From positions 1-51,321 of the forward strand of contig JAGZLX010000004.1 in assembly GCA_018364485.1 (NCBI GenBank): a stretch of DNA of 51,321 nt. The letters are read 5' to 3'. Position numbers and translations under genes: made by a program. Shown here piece by piece: positions 32,046 through 42,220 of this stretch. Each line of letters opens with the position of its first letter. Position 1 is the stretch's first letter. Below the pieces are notes generated by a model. The model saw nothing but the letters and a program-made list of their open reading frames with translations. It made no database searches and was not told the DNA's origin. The stretch comes from Granulicatella adiacens. GTDB lineage: Bacteria > Bacillota > Bacilli > Lactobacillales > Aerococcaceae.

Positions 32046-32131
32046 AATGACACTTCCTTTCTGAATAGGGGAAGGCTGTGGTTCAATAATCATTCTCCCC
32101 ACAGCCTTTTTGTTCGTTTTCTAATGCGAGG

Positions 32132-33262
32132 TTATTCTCCCCAAACCTCACGGGCGATTTCTGAAATCAATGCAATTTTCTTCCATTGATCTTCTTCTTT
32201 AATCACGTTTCCTTCTTCTGTTGAAGCAAATCCACATTGTGTACTTAAGTATAAGTTTTCAAGTGGTACATATTGGCTTGCTTCTTTAATACGAGCGATG
32301 ACTTCATCTTTGTCTTCTAAGTCTGCAAATTTTGAAGTTAAGAGTCCTAATACAACTTTCTTCTCATTACCCACTTTAGCAAGAGGATTGAAGTCGCCGG
32401 CACGGTCTGTATCGTATTCTAAGTAGTACGCATTTACGTGTTCACCTGCTAATAATTCATCTTCTACTTTTTCGTATCCCCCTTGAGAAATCCATGTTGA
32501 CCGGAAGTTACCGCGGCAAACGTGTGTGTTCACTACTAGGTCTTTTGGTAATAGATCAAGAACTGAATTGTTCAATTGTAATGCACGACCTGCAAAGTCA
32601 CGACGAACTTCTTCTAATGGACGGTCTGCATCGAAATGTTTTACAAAACCATCGTCTGCTAAAGCACCCCATGTACAGTCGTCAAATTGAAGCGTGCGAA
32701 GACCTTCGTTGTATAAGTCTGTAATTACATCTACATATGCATTTTTAATTGCTTCGAAAAGCTCTTTTTCTGTTGGATACACAGATGTCCAAGCTGCAAT
32801 ATTTTCAGGTGTAAAAATTAATTCGAAATAGAATTGTGATGGAGCAGGGATTGTGAATTTCACAATCACATCTTCGTCTTTCACTAAGTCACGTAAGAAT
32901 TTGAAATGTTCTACGAATGGGTGGTTATGTCCATCAATTGGAGCTGTTAATGTTGCCGTATCAGCTTTTGTTTCGACACCGTTAAATTTTAAACCGTGTT
33001 TACCTACCCTATGTTCTACGCCGTTGAATCCCCAGAAGAAGTCAAGGTGCCAGTATGCGCGGCGGAATTCTCCGTCTGTAACACCTTTTAATCCAGCAGC
33101 GATTTGTTTTTTAACAAGTTCGCGGATTTCTTTATCTTCTACAGCTGTTAATTCTTCACGTGAGATTTCGCCGTTTGCGAATTTTTCGCGTGCTTCTACT
33201 AAGTCTTTAGGACGTAAATAACTTCCTACGTGGTCTACTCTAAATGGTGCATGTGTTGTCAT
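32132..33262 (-). CDS. MetE-like (YxjG/YxjH family) methyltransferase, paralogue 2
   Basis: A 376-residue relative of paralogue 1, with long identical blocks such as the tail LYLSTQCGFASTEEGN. Zinc-site residues are HVCRGN, Glu in YLEYDTDRAG and Cys in TQCGF. FRVDHVGSYLRP near the N-terminus is the family opening. Second gene of the Met T-box operon, 46 bases after paralogue 1. Substrate specificity cannot be read from sequence. Confidence 0.9.
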   Translation of the reverse strand: MTTHAPFRVDHVGSYLRPKDLVEAREKFANGEISREELTAVEDKEIRELVKKQIAAGLKGVTDGEFRRAYWHLDFFWGFNGVEHRVGKHGLKFNGVETKADTATLTAPIDGHNHPFVEHFKFLRDLVKDEDVIVKFTIPAPSQFYFELIFTPENIAAWTSVYPTEKELFEAIKNAYVDVITDLYNEGLRTLQFDDCTWGALADDGFVKHFDADRPLEEVRRDFAGRALQLNNSVLDLLPKDLVVNTHVCRGNFRSTWISQGGYEKVEDELLAGEHVNAYYLEYDTDRAGDFNPLAKVGNEKKVVLGLLTSKFADLEDKDEVIARIKEASQYVPLENLYLSTQCGFASTEEGNVIKEEDQWKKIALISEIAREVWGE

Positions 33263-33308
33263 AAATGTGTTTCTCCAATCTATCTTTCAAATTCTAATGA
33301 AGTATGAA

Positions 33309-34445
33309 TTATTCTCCCCATACCTCACGAGCGATTTCTGAAATCAATGCGATTTTCTTCCATTGATCGTCTTCAGTAAGGATGTTTCCTTCTTCTGTTG
33401 ATGCAAATCCACATTGTGTACTTAAGTATAAGTTTTCAAGTGGCACGTATTGGCTCGCTTCTTTAATACGAGCGATGACTTCATCTTTGTCTTCTAATTT
33501 TCCTGATTTAGAAGTGAGAAGCCCTAGAACGACTTTCTTACCATTGTTTACTTTAGCTAGTGGCTTGAAGTCGCCGGCACGGTCTGTATCGTATTCTAAG
33601 TAGTACGCATGTACGTTTTCGCCTTCGAATAATGCGTCGCTTACTGAATCGTAGCCACCTGAACTTGCCCAAGTTGAGTGGAAGTTACCACGACATACGT
33701 GAGTGTTCACTGTTAAATCTTCTGGTAAATCTTCTAGAATTCCGTTGTTTAATTCTAAGAATTCACGTTTGTGTTCTCTTCTTAATTCTTCAGGTGTTAA
33801 ATGACTTTCTTTTGAGACGATTTTTAAGAAGTTATCATCTACGATCACACCCCATGTACAGTCATCGATTTGTAAGAGACGGCAACCTGCATCGTATAAT
33901 TCTTTAATCACTTGTCTGTAAGCAGCAATGATATCTTTAAAGAGTTCTTCTTTTGAAGGGTATGCTGAGAAAGTTTGCTCAATATGCTCTGCGTCACGAA
34001 TCAATTCGAAGTAGAATTGCGCTGGAGCAGGGATTGTTTGTTTTACGATGAAATCTTCGTCTTCAAATTGTTTCAAGAATTTGAAGTGTTCTACGAATGG
34101 GTGATTTTCACCAGTGATTTTTCCAACGACATCTGCTGAGTCAGGTTTTGTAATTTCATCGTGGAATTGGTATCCAATTTTTGCTCGCGTGTGATCCACT
34201 CCGTTTAATCCCCAGAAGAAATCTAAGTGCCAGTATTGGCGACGGAATTCGCCGTCAGTGAATCCTTTTAATCCAGCTTTCTTTTGTTGTTCGACTAACT
34301 TTTCGATGGCTTTATCTTCGACGGCTGTTAATTCCTCGCGTGTAATTTCACCTTTTACAAATTTTTCTTTTGCTTCTACTAATTCTTTTGGACGTAAGAA
34401 ACTTCCTACGTGATCTACTCTAAATGGTGCTTGTAATTTTGACAT
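33309..34445 (-). CDS. MetE-like (YxjG/YxjH family) methyltransferase, paralogue 1
   Basis: A 378-residue member and the first gene behind the Met T-box. It opens APFRVDHVGSFLRP. Zinc ligands: HVCRGN, Glu in YLEYDTDRAG, Cys in TQCGF. Its closest relative is clearly paralogue 2 (recent duplication), with paralogue 3 more distant. RBS AGGAGG. It is made only when charged tRNA-Met is low, if the T-box reading is right. Confidence 0.9.
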   Translation of the reverse strand: MSKLQAPFRVDHVGSFLRPKELVEAKEKFVKGEITREELTAVEDKAIEKLVEQQKKAGLKGFTDGEFRRQYWHLDFFWGLNGVDHTRAKIGYQFHDEITKPDSADVVGKITGENHPFVEHFKFLKQFEDEDFIVKQTIPAPAQFYFELIRDAEHIEQTFSAYPSKEELFKDIIAAYRQVIKELYDAGCRLLQIDDCTWGVIVDDNFLKIVSKESHLTPEELRREHKREFLELNNGILEDLPEDLTVNTHVCRGNFHSTWASSGGYDSVSDALFEGENVHAYYLEYDTDRAGDFKPLAKVNNGKKVVLGLLTSKSGKLEDKDEVIARIKEASQYVPLENLYLSTQCGFASTEEGNILTEDDQWKKIALISEIAREVWGE

Positions 34446-34465
34446 TGGTCATTCCTCCTATAAAT

Positions 34466-34710
34466 AAAAAATCCTCACAGTATCGCTACTGCAAGGACGA
34501 AATTTTCGTGTTACCACCTTGTTTTGTAGAATCCTCACGAATCCTACCTTACCGAGTACGCACACTGGGTGTTATACTCTACAGCTATAATGGGCTACCC
34601 ATTTACGCCTAATGATTCGACGTAAAATCACTCCGAGGCCATCTTCAAAAACTCAATTTCATCTCTTCCCACCAACCGAGACTCTCTTAGCAAATCTTAT
34701 TTTCTACTCA
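34466..34710 (-). promoter_or_regulatory. T-box leader, probably methionine-specific
   Basis: The minus strand shows the T-box sequence AAGGTGGTAACACG (34520-34507). It is followed by a terminator (TCCT..CAGTA 34497-34487 with 34482-34472) ending in six T. Stem I lies at about 34700-34625 and carries GAAGATGG, so ATG (34642-34640) is the likely specifier codon. The promoter is -35 TTGCTA (34773-34768), 17 bases, -10 TATCCT (34750-34745). Uncharged tRNA-Met would favour antitermination and expression of the MetE-like genes. Confidence 0.85.
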
Positions 34711-34857
34711 CCTGTTCTTTGTGATGTCTGATTAACATGTTCTTAGGATAACAGAGAACAAACCGCATAGCAATAGGTTTTCTTATACCGTTTTTCTATC
34801 GATTGCTATAACTATTAGTTATATACCTGCAAAACCCTATAAAACTAGTTATAAAAA

Positions 34858-34884
34858 AAGACTTAGAGACAAACTCTAAGTCTT
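34858..34884 (-). terminator. Terminator of the ABC exporter operon
   Basis: Minus-strand perfect 11-base stem (34884-34874 with 34868-34858), followed by seven T. Confidence 0.9.
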
Positions 34885-34890
34885 ACATCA

Positions 34891-36534
34891 TTATTCAGAA
34901 TCGACTAATTCATGTAATTTTTTCTTATAGTAGAATGTTGCGAAAATTGATAAACCAAGAATCACGACAACGTACGCAATTGTAATGAACCAAACGAAAG
35001 TACGATTCCATTCTGGTAAGTGAATTAATAGATAAACCGCTCCGAAGATAAATCCGAAGAGAACCACGACAAAAATCACTGACTTAAATCCGCTACGCAT
35101 ACGGTTTATGAGTTCGATGACATTCGTCCAAGTTGGCGTAAAGAGCTTCAAGTCTCTGGCGTATCCCCAACGGCTAAGCCCTAGACTGATAATTCCCCAT
35201 GAGAGAATAATGCCCAAGGTCATATAAATCGGTAAGCGAAGCACCGTACAAATAACCGTCATAAGAATGACTGGAATCACAGACTGAATCGCAAAGAGAA
35301 TCCAGAATTTACGTTCTAAAAATTGGTGCATATCGAATGGAAGAACTTTTAGATAATAATAGTTTTCCCGCTCAAGTGAAATTCCGACCGCTAATAAGTT
35401 GTTTCCTCCTGTATTGAAGCCTGCAATGAAGGTAATGAGCATCGCAAATGGTAAGAAGGTGTTTAGATTTAGGAAGTTCATAAAACTAATTTCTACCGGA
35501 CCACCTGAAAAACTTAAAACTGCTGGAATTAAGAGGAGATATGGTAATATTCCTGCACTAATAATCGTTTGCGTTAATACCGAACCTTCCATTAATTGGC
35601 GAAGCGTATAGCGAATCACGAATTTCGTTGAAAGTTTGCTACCATCTAATTCCATTTGTTTCACACGTTCGACTTTTACTTTCGAAGACGATGTTTGCGA
35701 AACGGCTTGGTAGAAGTTTGGCAATACAATGAACTTCACGAGTAGTAAAATTGCCACAAATACTAAGATTACTAATCCAATCATTGGATAAACAGTCATA
35801 TCGAATGGATCTAAAATCGCATTATAGAAGGCGAGTACTGGTTGAAGGAAAGCTGGCATTTTCCCTGTTAATACAGTATTCACCATCGATTTTGACACCA
35901 TGAATTGATAACCAATAATGGCCCCAAGGGAAATCACGAAAACTAAAATATTCGCAATCACGGATTGATATTTTCTAAAAAGCGGAATCTTCGCTAGGAA
36001 GAAGCAGAGTAGAAACATCAATAGGTAAACAATCGCACTAAAAATAAGCACCCCTAATAATGCAATCGGAATCGTGAAAAGGATGAAGCCTCCTGAAAAA
36101 TACACGTGAATTCCAAATAGCATCAAAATTGGAAGTAATCCTTGCAATGTAGCCACTACAATCGAAAGGCTCTTCCCAAGAATGACTTCTAATTCCGTAA
36201 AGGCATATGGTAAATACGATTCGAAGTCTTTACTTTCATAAAAGACATTGTAAATAGCTGGCAATGCTTGCGAGATTAAAATCATCAAGAATAAGAAAAC
36301 CGTCGTTCCAAATTGAAGTGGAGGGTATGAACGTCCAAACATCGCTCCAGGAATTCCAAATAAAGCTCCAAACATCACCGCAAATAACAATTGTTGCGTC
36401 AATGTTTTCATCGCCACATTCACGGGTTTCGATGGATTTTTCGCTTGTTTCTTTCGATAATTTTGTAATTGTGCCGGTTGCGTCGCAAAAATTAAATTGG
36501 TCTTCACCAGCGTAAGAATTCGATTAAACCGCAT
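34891..36534 (-). CDS. ABC transporter permease, about 12 membrane segments
   Basis: A 547-residue membrane protein with a basic N-terminus (LQNYRKKQAKNPSKPVN) and about twelve hydrophobic segments in two halves separated by a basic linker (SSKVKVERVKQMELDGSKLS, about 280-300). It overlaps the ATPase gene by 11 bases, so the two make one exporter. It is larger than EcsB and not clearly of the bacitracin-exporter type. Similar pairs in Lactobacillales are annotated only as ABC permease. The substrate is unknown. Confidence 0.8.
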   Translation of the reverse strand: MRFNRILTLVKTNLIFATQPAQLQNYRKKQAKNPSKPVNVAMKTLTQQLLFAVMFGALFGIPGAMFGRSYPPLQFGTTVFLFLMILISQALPAIYNVFYESKDFESYLPYAFTELEVILGKSLSIVVATLQGLLPILMLFGIHVYFSGGFILFTIPIALLGVLIFSAIVYLLMFLLCFFLAKIPLFRKYQSVIANILVFVISLGAIIGYQFMVSKSMVNTVLTGKMPAFLQPVLAFYNAILDPFDMTVYPMIGLVILVFVAILLLVKFIVLPNFYQAVSQTSSSKVKVERVKQMELDGSKLSTKFVIRYTLRQLMEGSVLTQTIISAGILPYLLLIPAVLSFSGGPVEISFMNFLNLNTFLPFAMLITFIAGFNTGGNNLLAVGISLERENYYYLKVLPFDMHQFLERKFWILFAIQSVIPVILMTVICTVLRLPIYMTLGIILSWGIISLGLSRWGYARDLKLFTPTWTNVIELINRMRSGFKSVIFVVVLFGFIFGAVYLLIHLPEWNRTFVWFITIAYVVVILGLSIFATFYYKKKLHELVDSE

Positions 36535-37267
36535 GTGAATCCACTCCTTCTTGTCTACCGGCTAGTGATAAGTAGATTTCTTCAAGCGTGCTATCTGGTT
36601 GTTGGCCTTTCAACTCTTGAATCGTACCGTAGAAGAGTAGTTTTCCTTTTTTCAAAATTGCAATCTTATCGCAGAGTTGTTCTGCCACTTCTAAAACGTG
36701 TGTCGAGAAGAGAACCGTATTGCCTTTATCGGCATGTTCACGCATTAATTTCTTCAAGTCATAAGAAGCTTGAGGGTCAAGACCTGTCATTGGTTCATCG
36801 AGTACCCAAATTTCAGGGTCTGATAAAAGCGCGCCGATGACGAATACTTTTTGACGCATCCCGTGTGAGAACGAATCGATGACTTCATAACGATGTCCTT
36901 CAAAATCAAATAGCTCTAATAAATAAGCAAGGCGACTTTCTACTTCGTCTAATGTCATGCCATAAGAAGAAGCGACTAATTCCCAGAATTCATTGGCTGT
37001 TAAGCGTAGGAATAGGTCTGGGCTGTCGGCCACATAGCCAATTTTTTCTTTAATGGCTAGACGATTGGATGACAATTCTTGTCCGTCCACAATAATTTCT
37101 CCGCTTGTTGGATGGATAACGCTCACGAGTGATTTGATGGTAGTTGATTTACCAGCCCCGTTATGTCCGATTAATCCAATAATTTTTCCACTTTCAATCG
37201 TTAAATTAAGTCCATCTAAAGCGACGGTTTGATCATATACTTTTGATACATTACGAAATTCAATCAT
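36524..37267 (-). CDS. ABC transporter ATP-binding protein
   Basis: A 247-residue ATPase. Walker A is GHNGAGKST near 36, the signature region is SHGMRQK (degenerate LSGGQ, common in EcsA and NatA-type exporters) and Walker B is IWVLDEPMTGLDP. The H-loop is STHVLE. RBS AAGGAGG. A -10 TATAAT lies about 30 bases upstream. It powers the overlapping permease. Confidence 0.9.
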   Translation of the reverse strand: MIEFRNVSKVYDQTVALDGLNLTIESGKIIGLIGHNGAGKSTTIKSLVSVIHPTSGEIIVDGQELSSNRLAIKEKIGYVADSPDLFLRLTANEFWELVASSYGMTLDEVESRLAYLLELFDFEGHRYEVIDSFSHGMRQKVFVIGALLSDPEIWVLDEPMTGLDPQASYDLKKLMREHADKGNTVLFSTHVLEVAEQLCDKIAILKKGKLLFYGTIQELKGQQPDSTLEEIYLSLAGRQEGVDSHAV

Positions 37268-37443
37268 ATTTATTCCTCCTTATGGATTGTTTCACCTTTA
37301 TTATACCGATAATAATTCGAAAAAGTAGTACTTTTTTGCGTAAAAAGAGTATTTTTTTGCTAAAAACTCTATCTATCATTTTAGGCGTATTTCTTTTTTT
37401 AAAGCGTAATAATTAGAAATTGAATATTAAAAGCACTCATTAA

Positions 37444-37629
37444 GATTACGCAGAATCATACGGATTCTCATAGTAGTAGTAATAGGGGATAGCATTAAAT
37501 GCGAAAAAGAGGGAGTTAGGAATTTATTCCTTACTCCCTCTTTGAGGCTTTAAAGGTGAGAGACCTTAGGCTCGAACCGGTGCCCTATTATCACTACTAT
37601 GAAGATATCCGTAAGGATTCGTAGTAATC
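37444..37629. repeat. Structured covarying element, copy B
   Basis: A 186-nt element between the ABC operon and the gyrA stop. Arms pair as GATTAC 37444-37449 with GTAATC 37624-37629, GAATC with GATTC, CGGAT with ATCCG, CATAGTAGT with ACTACTATG, TAATAGGG with CCCTATTA. Inner hairpins: a small GCAT/ATGC one, GGGAGT.AGGAA with TTCCT.ACTCCC (37511-37538) and GGT-GAG (37555-37560) with CTC-GA-ACC (37571-37578). Compared with copy A the paired bases differ but remain paired. The GGGAGT hairpin with its minus-strand T-run can end gyrA transcription. The remainder of this 393-base gap is AT-rich, with an odd palindrome AAAAGTA-G-TACTTTT at 37321-37335. Confidence 0.75.
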
Positions 37630-37660
37630 GATTTTTTAGAGTGATTCAGTCTCTTACTGA

Positions 37661-40234
37661 CTATTCGTTTTCTTCATCAACTAATTGTTGCGCAAAGTCT
37701 TTCATGTTGCCTTTGATAGCTTCATCTGAAAGTGATGCAGTTGGTGTTTCTGTTGCTGCTGATTCAGTCGCTTCAGAAGCTTCTTCTGTTTCGTCTTCGC
37801 GGTCCACAATCGCTAATGAACTTACAATCGCATCTTGATCGAGACGCATCATACGAACTCCTAGTGCGCCACGGCCTGTTTGAGACACGTCTTCGGCATG
37901 GAATCTGATGATAACCCCTTTATTCGTCATGATGAGCAAGTCTTCGTCTCCAGTTACGGTACGTAGGCAGACAAGTGGTCCATTTTTCTCAGTAATACGA
38001 AGTGTACGAACCCCTTTCACGCCACGGCCTTTCAATGCGTATTCGCTCGCAGCTGTACGTTTTCCGTACCCTTTTTCGCTGACTACTAATACTTCACGGT
38101 CTGGCGTTAAAATATCCATTCCGATGACATAGTCGCCTTCACGTAGAGAAACCCCACGAACACCTGAAGCGGTACGACCCATCGCACGAACTTTATCTTC
38201 ATGGAAGCTTACAGCGTTACCGTGATAAGTTCCGAGGATGATGCCATCATTTCCGCTTGTGACTACTACACGAATCAATTCATCATCTTCGCGTAATTGG
38301 ATGGCACGTAGACCATTTGTACGGATATTCTTGAATTCTGATAGACGAACACGTTTTACCGTTCCACGTAATGTTGTGAAGAACAAGTAACGTTCTGATT
38401 CATCTGATTCTGGAACACTGATAATCGCTTGGATTTTCTCAGCTGAATCAATGTTTAATAAGTTGATAACTGGTAATCCTTTTGCTGTACGACTATATTC
38501 AGGAATTTCATACCCTTTTGCTTGGTACACTTTTCCTGTATTCGTAAAGAAGAGGAGTGAATCGTGTGTAGAACATGAAATCATGTTTTCCACGTAATCA
38601 TCATCATGGACGCTCATACCTTGAACCCCACGTCCTCCACGGCGTTGTGCCTTGAATTCAGTGTTGGCAATACGTTTGATATATCCATTCTTCGTTAATG
38701 TAATCACGACATCTTCTTGTTCGATTAAATCTTCATCTTCAAGGCTTAATGCTTCTCCGACTAATAATTCTGTACGACGAGGATTGTCGAAACGTTGTTG
38801 AATTTCAAGAAGCTCTTGTTCGATGATTTCGTAACGAAGTTCTTCGCTCGCTAATACTTTTTCTAAGTATTGAATTGTAGCTTGTAATTCGTTGTATTCT
38901 GCATCGATTTTCTCGCGTTCTAATCCTGTTAAACGAACCATACGCATATCAAGAATCGCTTGTGCTTGTTTATCGCTTAAGCCATATTCATTCATGAAGC
39001 GTTCTTTAGCGATATCTCCACTTGCTGAACTTCTTAAGATGGCTACAATCGCATCGATATGGTCTAAGGCGATTTGTAACCCTTCTAAAATATGAGCGCG
39101 GTCTTCTGCTTTTTTCTTATCGAATAAGCTACGACGACGAACAACTTCTTCTTGGTGATCTAAGTAGTGACGTAAAATTTCTTTTAAGCTCAATACTTTT
39201 GGCTCTTGATTTACAATCGCAAGCATGTTGAATCCGAAGTTTGATTGTAATGGTGTTAATTTGTATAAATTATTTAATACAACGGATGCTGAAACATCAC
39301 GACGCACTTCGATTACGACACGCATACCAACACGGTCAGATTCATCGTTTAAGTAAGTAATTCCTTCGATTTTCTTCTCGTGGTGTAATTGTGCGATACG
39401 TTCTACTAAACGCGCTTTATTTACCATATATGGTAATTCAGTGATGATGATGCGTTCTTTTCCGTTTTTCAATTCTTCGATTTGTACGCGTCCACGAACC
39501 GTAATCGATCCACGTCCTGTTTCGTACGCACGACGAATTCCAGATTTACCTAAGACAAGTCCTCCAGTTGGGAAGTCAGGTCCAGGGAGAGCTTCCATCA
39601 ATTCAGTAGTTGTGACATCAGGGTTCTTCATTAATAAGTGAAGAGCAGAGATAACTTCCGCCAAGTTATGTGGGGGAATGTTTGTCGCCATCCCTACGGC
39701 AATCCCTGTTGCACCGTTTACTAATAAGTTTGGAATACGTGCTGGTAATACTTCCGGTTCACGTTCTGTTGAATCGTAGTTGTCACGGAAATTAATCGTA
39801 TCTTTGTTAATATCGCGAAGCATTTCAAGAGCAATTTTACTCATACGAGCCTCTGTATAACGCATCGCAGCGGCGCCGTCTCCATCGACAGAACCAAAGT
39901 TACCGTGTCCATCGATTAATGGGTAACGGTATGAGAAATCTTGTGCCATACGAACCATGGCATCGTAAATTGCAGAGTCACCGTGTGGGTGATATTTACC
40001 CATTACGTCCCCGACAATACGCGCAGATTTTTTATGCGGTTTGTCCGGTGTCACTCCAAGTTCACTCATTCCATATAAAATACGACGGTGTACTGGTTTT
40101 AATCCATCGCGTACATCTGGTAGAGCACGCGATACAATAACACTCATCGAATACTCTAGAAATGATTTACGCATCGTTTGTACTAAATCAGTTGATTCAA
40201 AAGTTTCTTCAAAGTGTTTCACTTCTTCAGACAT
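37661..40234 (-). CDS. gyrA: DNA gyrase subunit A
   Basis: An 857-residue gyrase A that cuts and reseals DNA during supercoiling. The catalytic tyrosine lies in the R-Y-T-E-A-R segment near 124, and the GyrA box QRRGGRG lies near 560. The quinolone-resistance region reads HPHGDSAIYDAMVRMAQ, with Ser and Asp at the two hot positions, the usual susceptible form. The acidic C-terminal tail (about 820-857) is rich in E, A, T and S. RBS AAAGGAG; 45 bases from gyrB. Confidence 0.98.
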   Translation of the reverse strand: MSEEVKHFEETFESTDLVQTMRKSFLEYSMSVIVSRALPDVRDGLKPVHRRILYGMSELGVTPDKPHKKSARIVGDVMGKYHPHGDSAIYDAMVRMAQDFSYRYPLIDGHGNFGSVDGDGAAAMRYTEARMSKIALEMLRDINKDTINFRDNYDSTEREPEVLPARIPNLLVNGATGIAVGMATNIPPHNLAEVISALHLLMKNPDVTTTELMEALPGPDFPTGGLVLGKSGIRRAYETGRGSITVRGRVQIEELKNGKERIIITELPYMVNKARLVERIAQLHHEKKIEGITYLNDESDRVGMRVVIEVRRDVSASVVLNNLYKLTPLQSNFGFNMLAIVNQEPKVLSLKEILRHYLDHQEEVVRRRSLFDKKKAEDRAHILEGLQIALDHIDAIVAILRSSASGDIAKERFMNEYGLSDKQAQAILDMRMVRLTGLEREKIDAEYNELQATIQYLEKVLASEELRYEIIEQELLEIQQRFDNPRRTELLVGEALSLEDEDLIEQEDVVITLTKNGYIKRIANTEFKAQRRGGRGVQGMSVHDDDYVENMISCSTHDSLLFFTNTGKVYQAKGYEIPEYSRTAKGLPVINLLNIDSAEKIQAIISVPESDESERYLFFTTLRGTVKRVRLSEFKNIRTNGLRAIQLREDDELIRVVVTSGNDGIILGTYHGNAVSFHEDKVRAMGRTASGVRGVSLREGDYVIGMDILTPDREVLVVSEKGYGKRTAASEYALKGRGVKGVRTLRITEKNGPLVCLRTVTGDEDLLIMTNKGVIIRFHAEDVSQTGRGALGVRMMRLDQDAIVSSLAIVDREDETEEASEATESAATETPTASLSDEAIKGNMKDFAQQLVDEENE

Positions 40235-40279
40235 AATTCGTCTCCTTTTCTATTCTTCTTTTCAAATTCGATTACTGGA

Positions 40280-42217
40280 TTAGATATCTAAATCTTCCAT
40301 ATTGACATATTTCGCATTGCTTTCGATGAATTCACGACGTGGTTCTACACGGTCACCCATCAAGATATCTAAAATTTGATCCGCTTCTGCAGCATCTTCC
40401 ACAGATACTTGTAACATTGAACGGTTTTCAGGGTTCATGGTTGTTTCCCATAATTGTTCCGCATCCATTTCCCCAAGACCTTTGTATCGTGATAATTGTG
40501 GTTTTGGATGTGCTGGTAATTCTTTTAGTTTTTCTTCAAGCTCTTTATCATTTTGAATGTAGTATTCGTTTTTACCTTGTTTCAACTTGTAAAGAGGTGG
40601 TTGCGCGATATAAATATATCCAGCTTCCACTGCAGGGCGCATATAACGATAGAAAAGAGTAATAAGCAATGTACGAATGTGACTTCCATCGACATCGGCA
40701 TCGGTCATGATGACTAATTTTTGGTAACGAGCTTTCGATAAATCAAAATCTCCACCAAAACCAGTTCCCATCGCTGTAAAGAGCGAACGAATTTCTTCGT
40801 TGGCTAAAATTTTATCGAGTGTTGCTTTTTCAACGTTCAAGATTTTCCCACGGATTGGTAAAATCGCTTGGAAATGACGTGAACGTCCTTGTTTTGCTGA
40901 ACCACCCGCAGAGTCCCCTTCGACGATGAATAATTCAGAAATCGTTGGGTCATTGCTTGAGCAGTCTGCTAATTTACCTGGTAAGTTTGATATTTCTAAA
41001 CCAGATTTCTTACGAGTCACTTCACGCGCACGTTTTGCAGCAAGACGTGCTTTCGAAGCTAAAATCCCTTTTTCGACAATTTTACGTGCGACTTGAGGGT
41101 TTTCCATTAAGAATTTATCGAAGTGTGTTGAAAACAGGCGGTCTGTAATCGTACGAGCTTCAGAGTTTCCTAATTTCGTTTTTGTTTGTCCTTCAAACTG
41201 TGGATCAGGGTGTTTGATAGAAATAACGGCAGTTAACCCTTCACGGACATCTTCACCGCTTAGTTTTTCTTCGTTTTCTTTCATCAATTTTTGACGACGC
41301 GCGTAATCGTTAATCACACGTGTAAGGGCCGTCTTCATCCCTGATTCGTGAGTACCACCTTCATAAGTGTGGATATTATTTGTAAAGCTGAGAAGGTTTG
41401 TATGGTATCCAGAAGTGTATTGCATGGCTACTTCTACTTGAATGCCATCTTGTTCTCCTTCCACATAAATTGGCTCTTCGAATAACACTTGTTTTGATTT
41501 ATTTAAGTGTTCAACATAGCTCTTAATCCCGCCTTCGTAGCAGAAAGATTTTTTAACTGGCTCTTCTGGTCGGTAATCCGTAATCGTTAATTTTAATCCT
41601 TTGTTCAAGAACGCTAATTCACGCACACGGTTTGCTAATTTATCAAAATCGAACTCTGTTGTTTCTTGGAAGATTTCTGGGTCTGGTACGAAATAAACGC
41701 TTGTACCGTGTTTATCTGTTGTCCCAATGATTTTTAAGTCATCTAAAACGGCACCACGTTTATAAGATTGCTCATAAATATTGCCTTCTTTAAATACTTG
41801 AACGGTTAAGTCTGTTGAAAGAGCATTTACAACAGAAGCCCCAACCCCGTGAAGACCCCCAGAAACTTTATAGCCTCCGCCGCCGAATTTACCACCGGCG
41901 TGAAGCACTGTAAATACAGTTTCTACGGCAGGACGACCTGTTTTTTCTTGAATATCGACCGGAATCCCACGTCCGTCATCGGTTACGCGAATATGGTTTT
42001 CTTTCGTGATTTCGATTTCGATATGTGTCGCAAACCCAGCCAACGCTTCGTCGATTGAGTTATCCACGATTTCCCAAACAAGGTGGTGCAACCCGGCACT
42101 ACTTGTTGAACCAATATACATCCCAGGACGTTTACGAACAGCTTCGAGTCCTTCTAATACTTGAATCTGACTGGCATCATATTGCGCAGCTAATTCAGCT
42201 TTGTTTTCTTCTGTCAT
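40280..42217 (-). CDS. gyrB: DNA gyrase subunit B
   Basis: A 645-residue gyrase B, the ATPase partner of GyrA. GHKL ATPase residues appear in EIVDNSIDEALAG and DDGRGIPVD. The TOPRIM domain has EGDSAGGSAKQGR and DADVDGSHIRTL. The C-terminal domain GLGEMDAEQLWETTMNP is intact. The gene begins three bases after the recF stop and is part of yaaA-recF-gyrB-gyrA. Its ribosome site is weak, so coupling to recF translation is likely. Confidence 0.98.
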   Translation of the reverse strand: MTEENKAELAAQYDASQIQVLEGLEAVRKRPGMYIGSTSSAGLHHLVWEIVDNSIDEALAGFATHIEIEITKENHIRVTDDGRGIPVDIQEKTGRPAVETVFTVLHAGGKFGGGGYKVSGGLHGVGASVVNALSTDLTVQVFKEGNIYEQSYKRGAVLDDLKIIGTTDKHGTSVYFVPDPEIFQETTEFDFDKLANRVRELAFLNKGLKLTITDYRPEEPVKKSFCYEGGIKSYVEHLNKSKQVLFEEPIYVEGEQDGIQVEVAMQYTSGYHTNLLSFTNNIHTYEGGTHESGMKTALTRVINDYARRQKLMKENEEKLSGEDVREGLTAVISIKHPDPQFEGQTKTKLGNSEARTITDRLFSTHFDKFLMENPQVARKIVEKGILASKARLAAKRAREVTRKKSGLEISNLPGKLADCSSNDPTISELFIVEGDSAGGSAKQGRSRHFQAILPIRGKILNVEKATLDKILANEEIRSLFTAMGTGFGGDFDLSKARYQKLVIMTDADVDGSHIRTLLITLFYRYMRPAVEAGYIYIAQPPLYKLKQGKNEYYIQNDKELEEKLKELPAHPKPQLSRYKGLGEMDAEQLWETTMNPENRSMLQVSVEDAAEADQILDILMGDRVEPRREFIESNAKYVNMEDLDI

Positions 42218-42220
42218 ATG

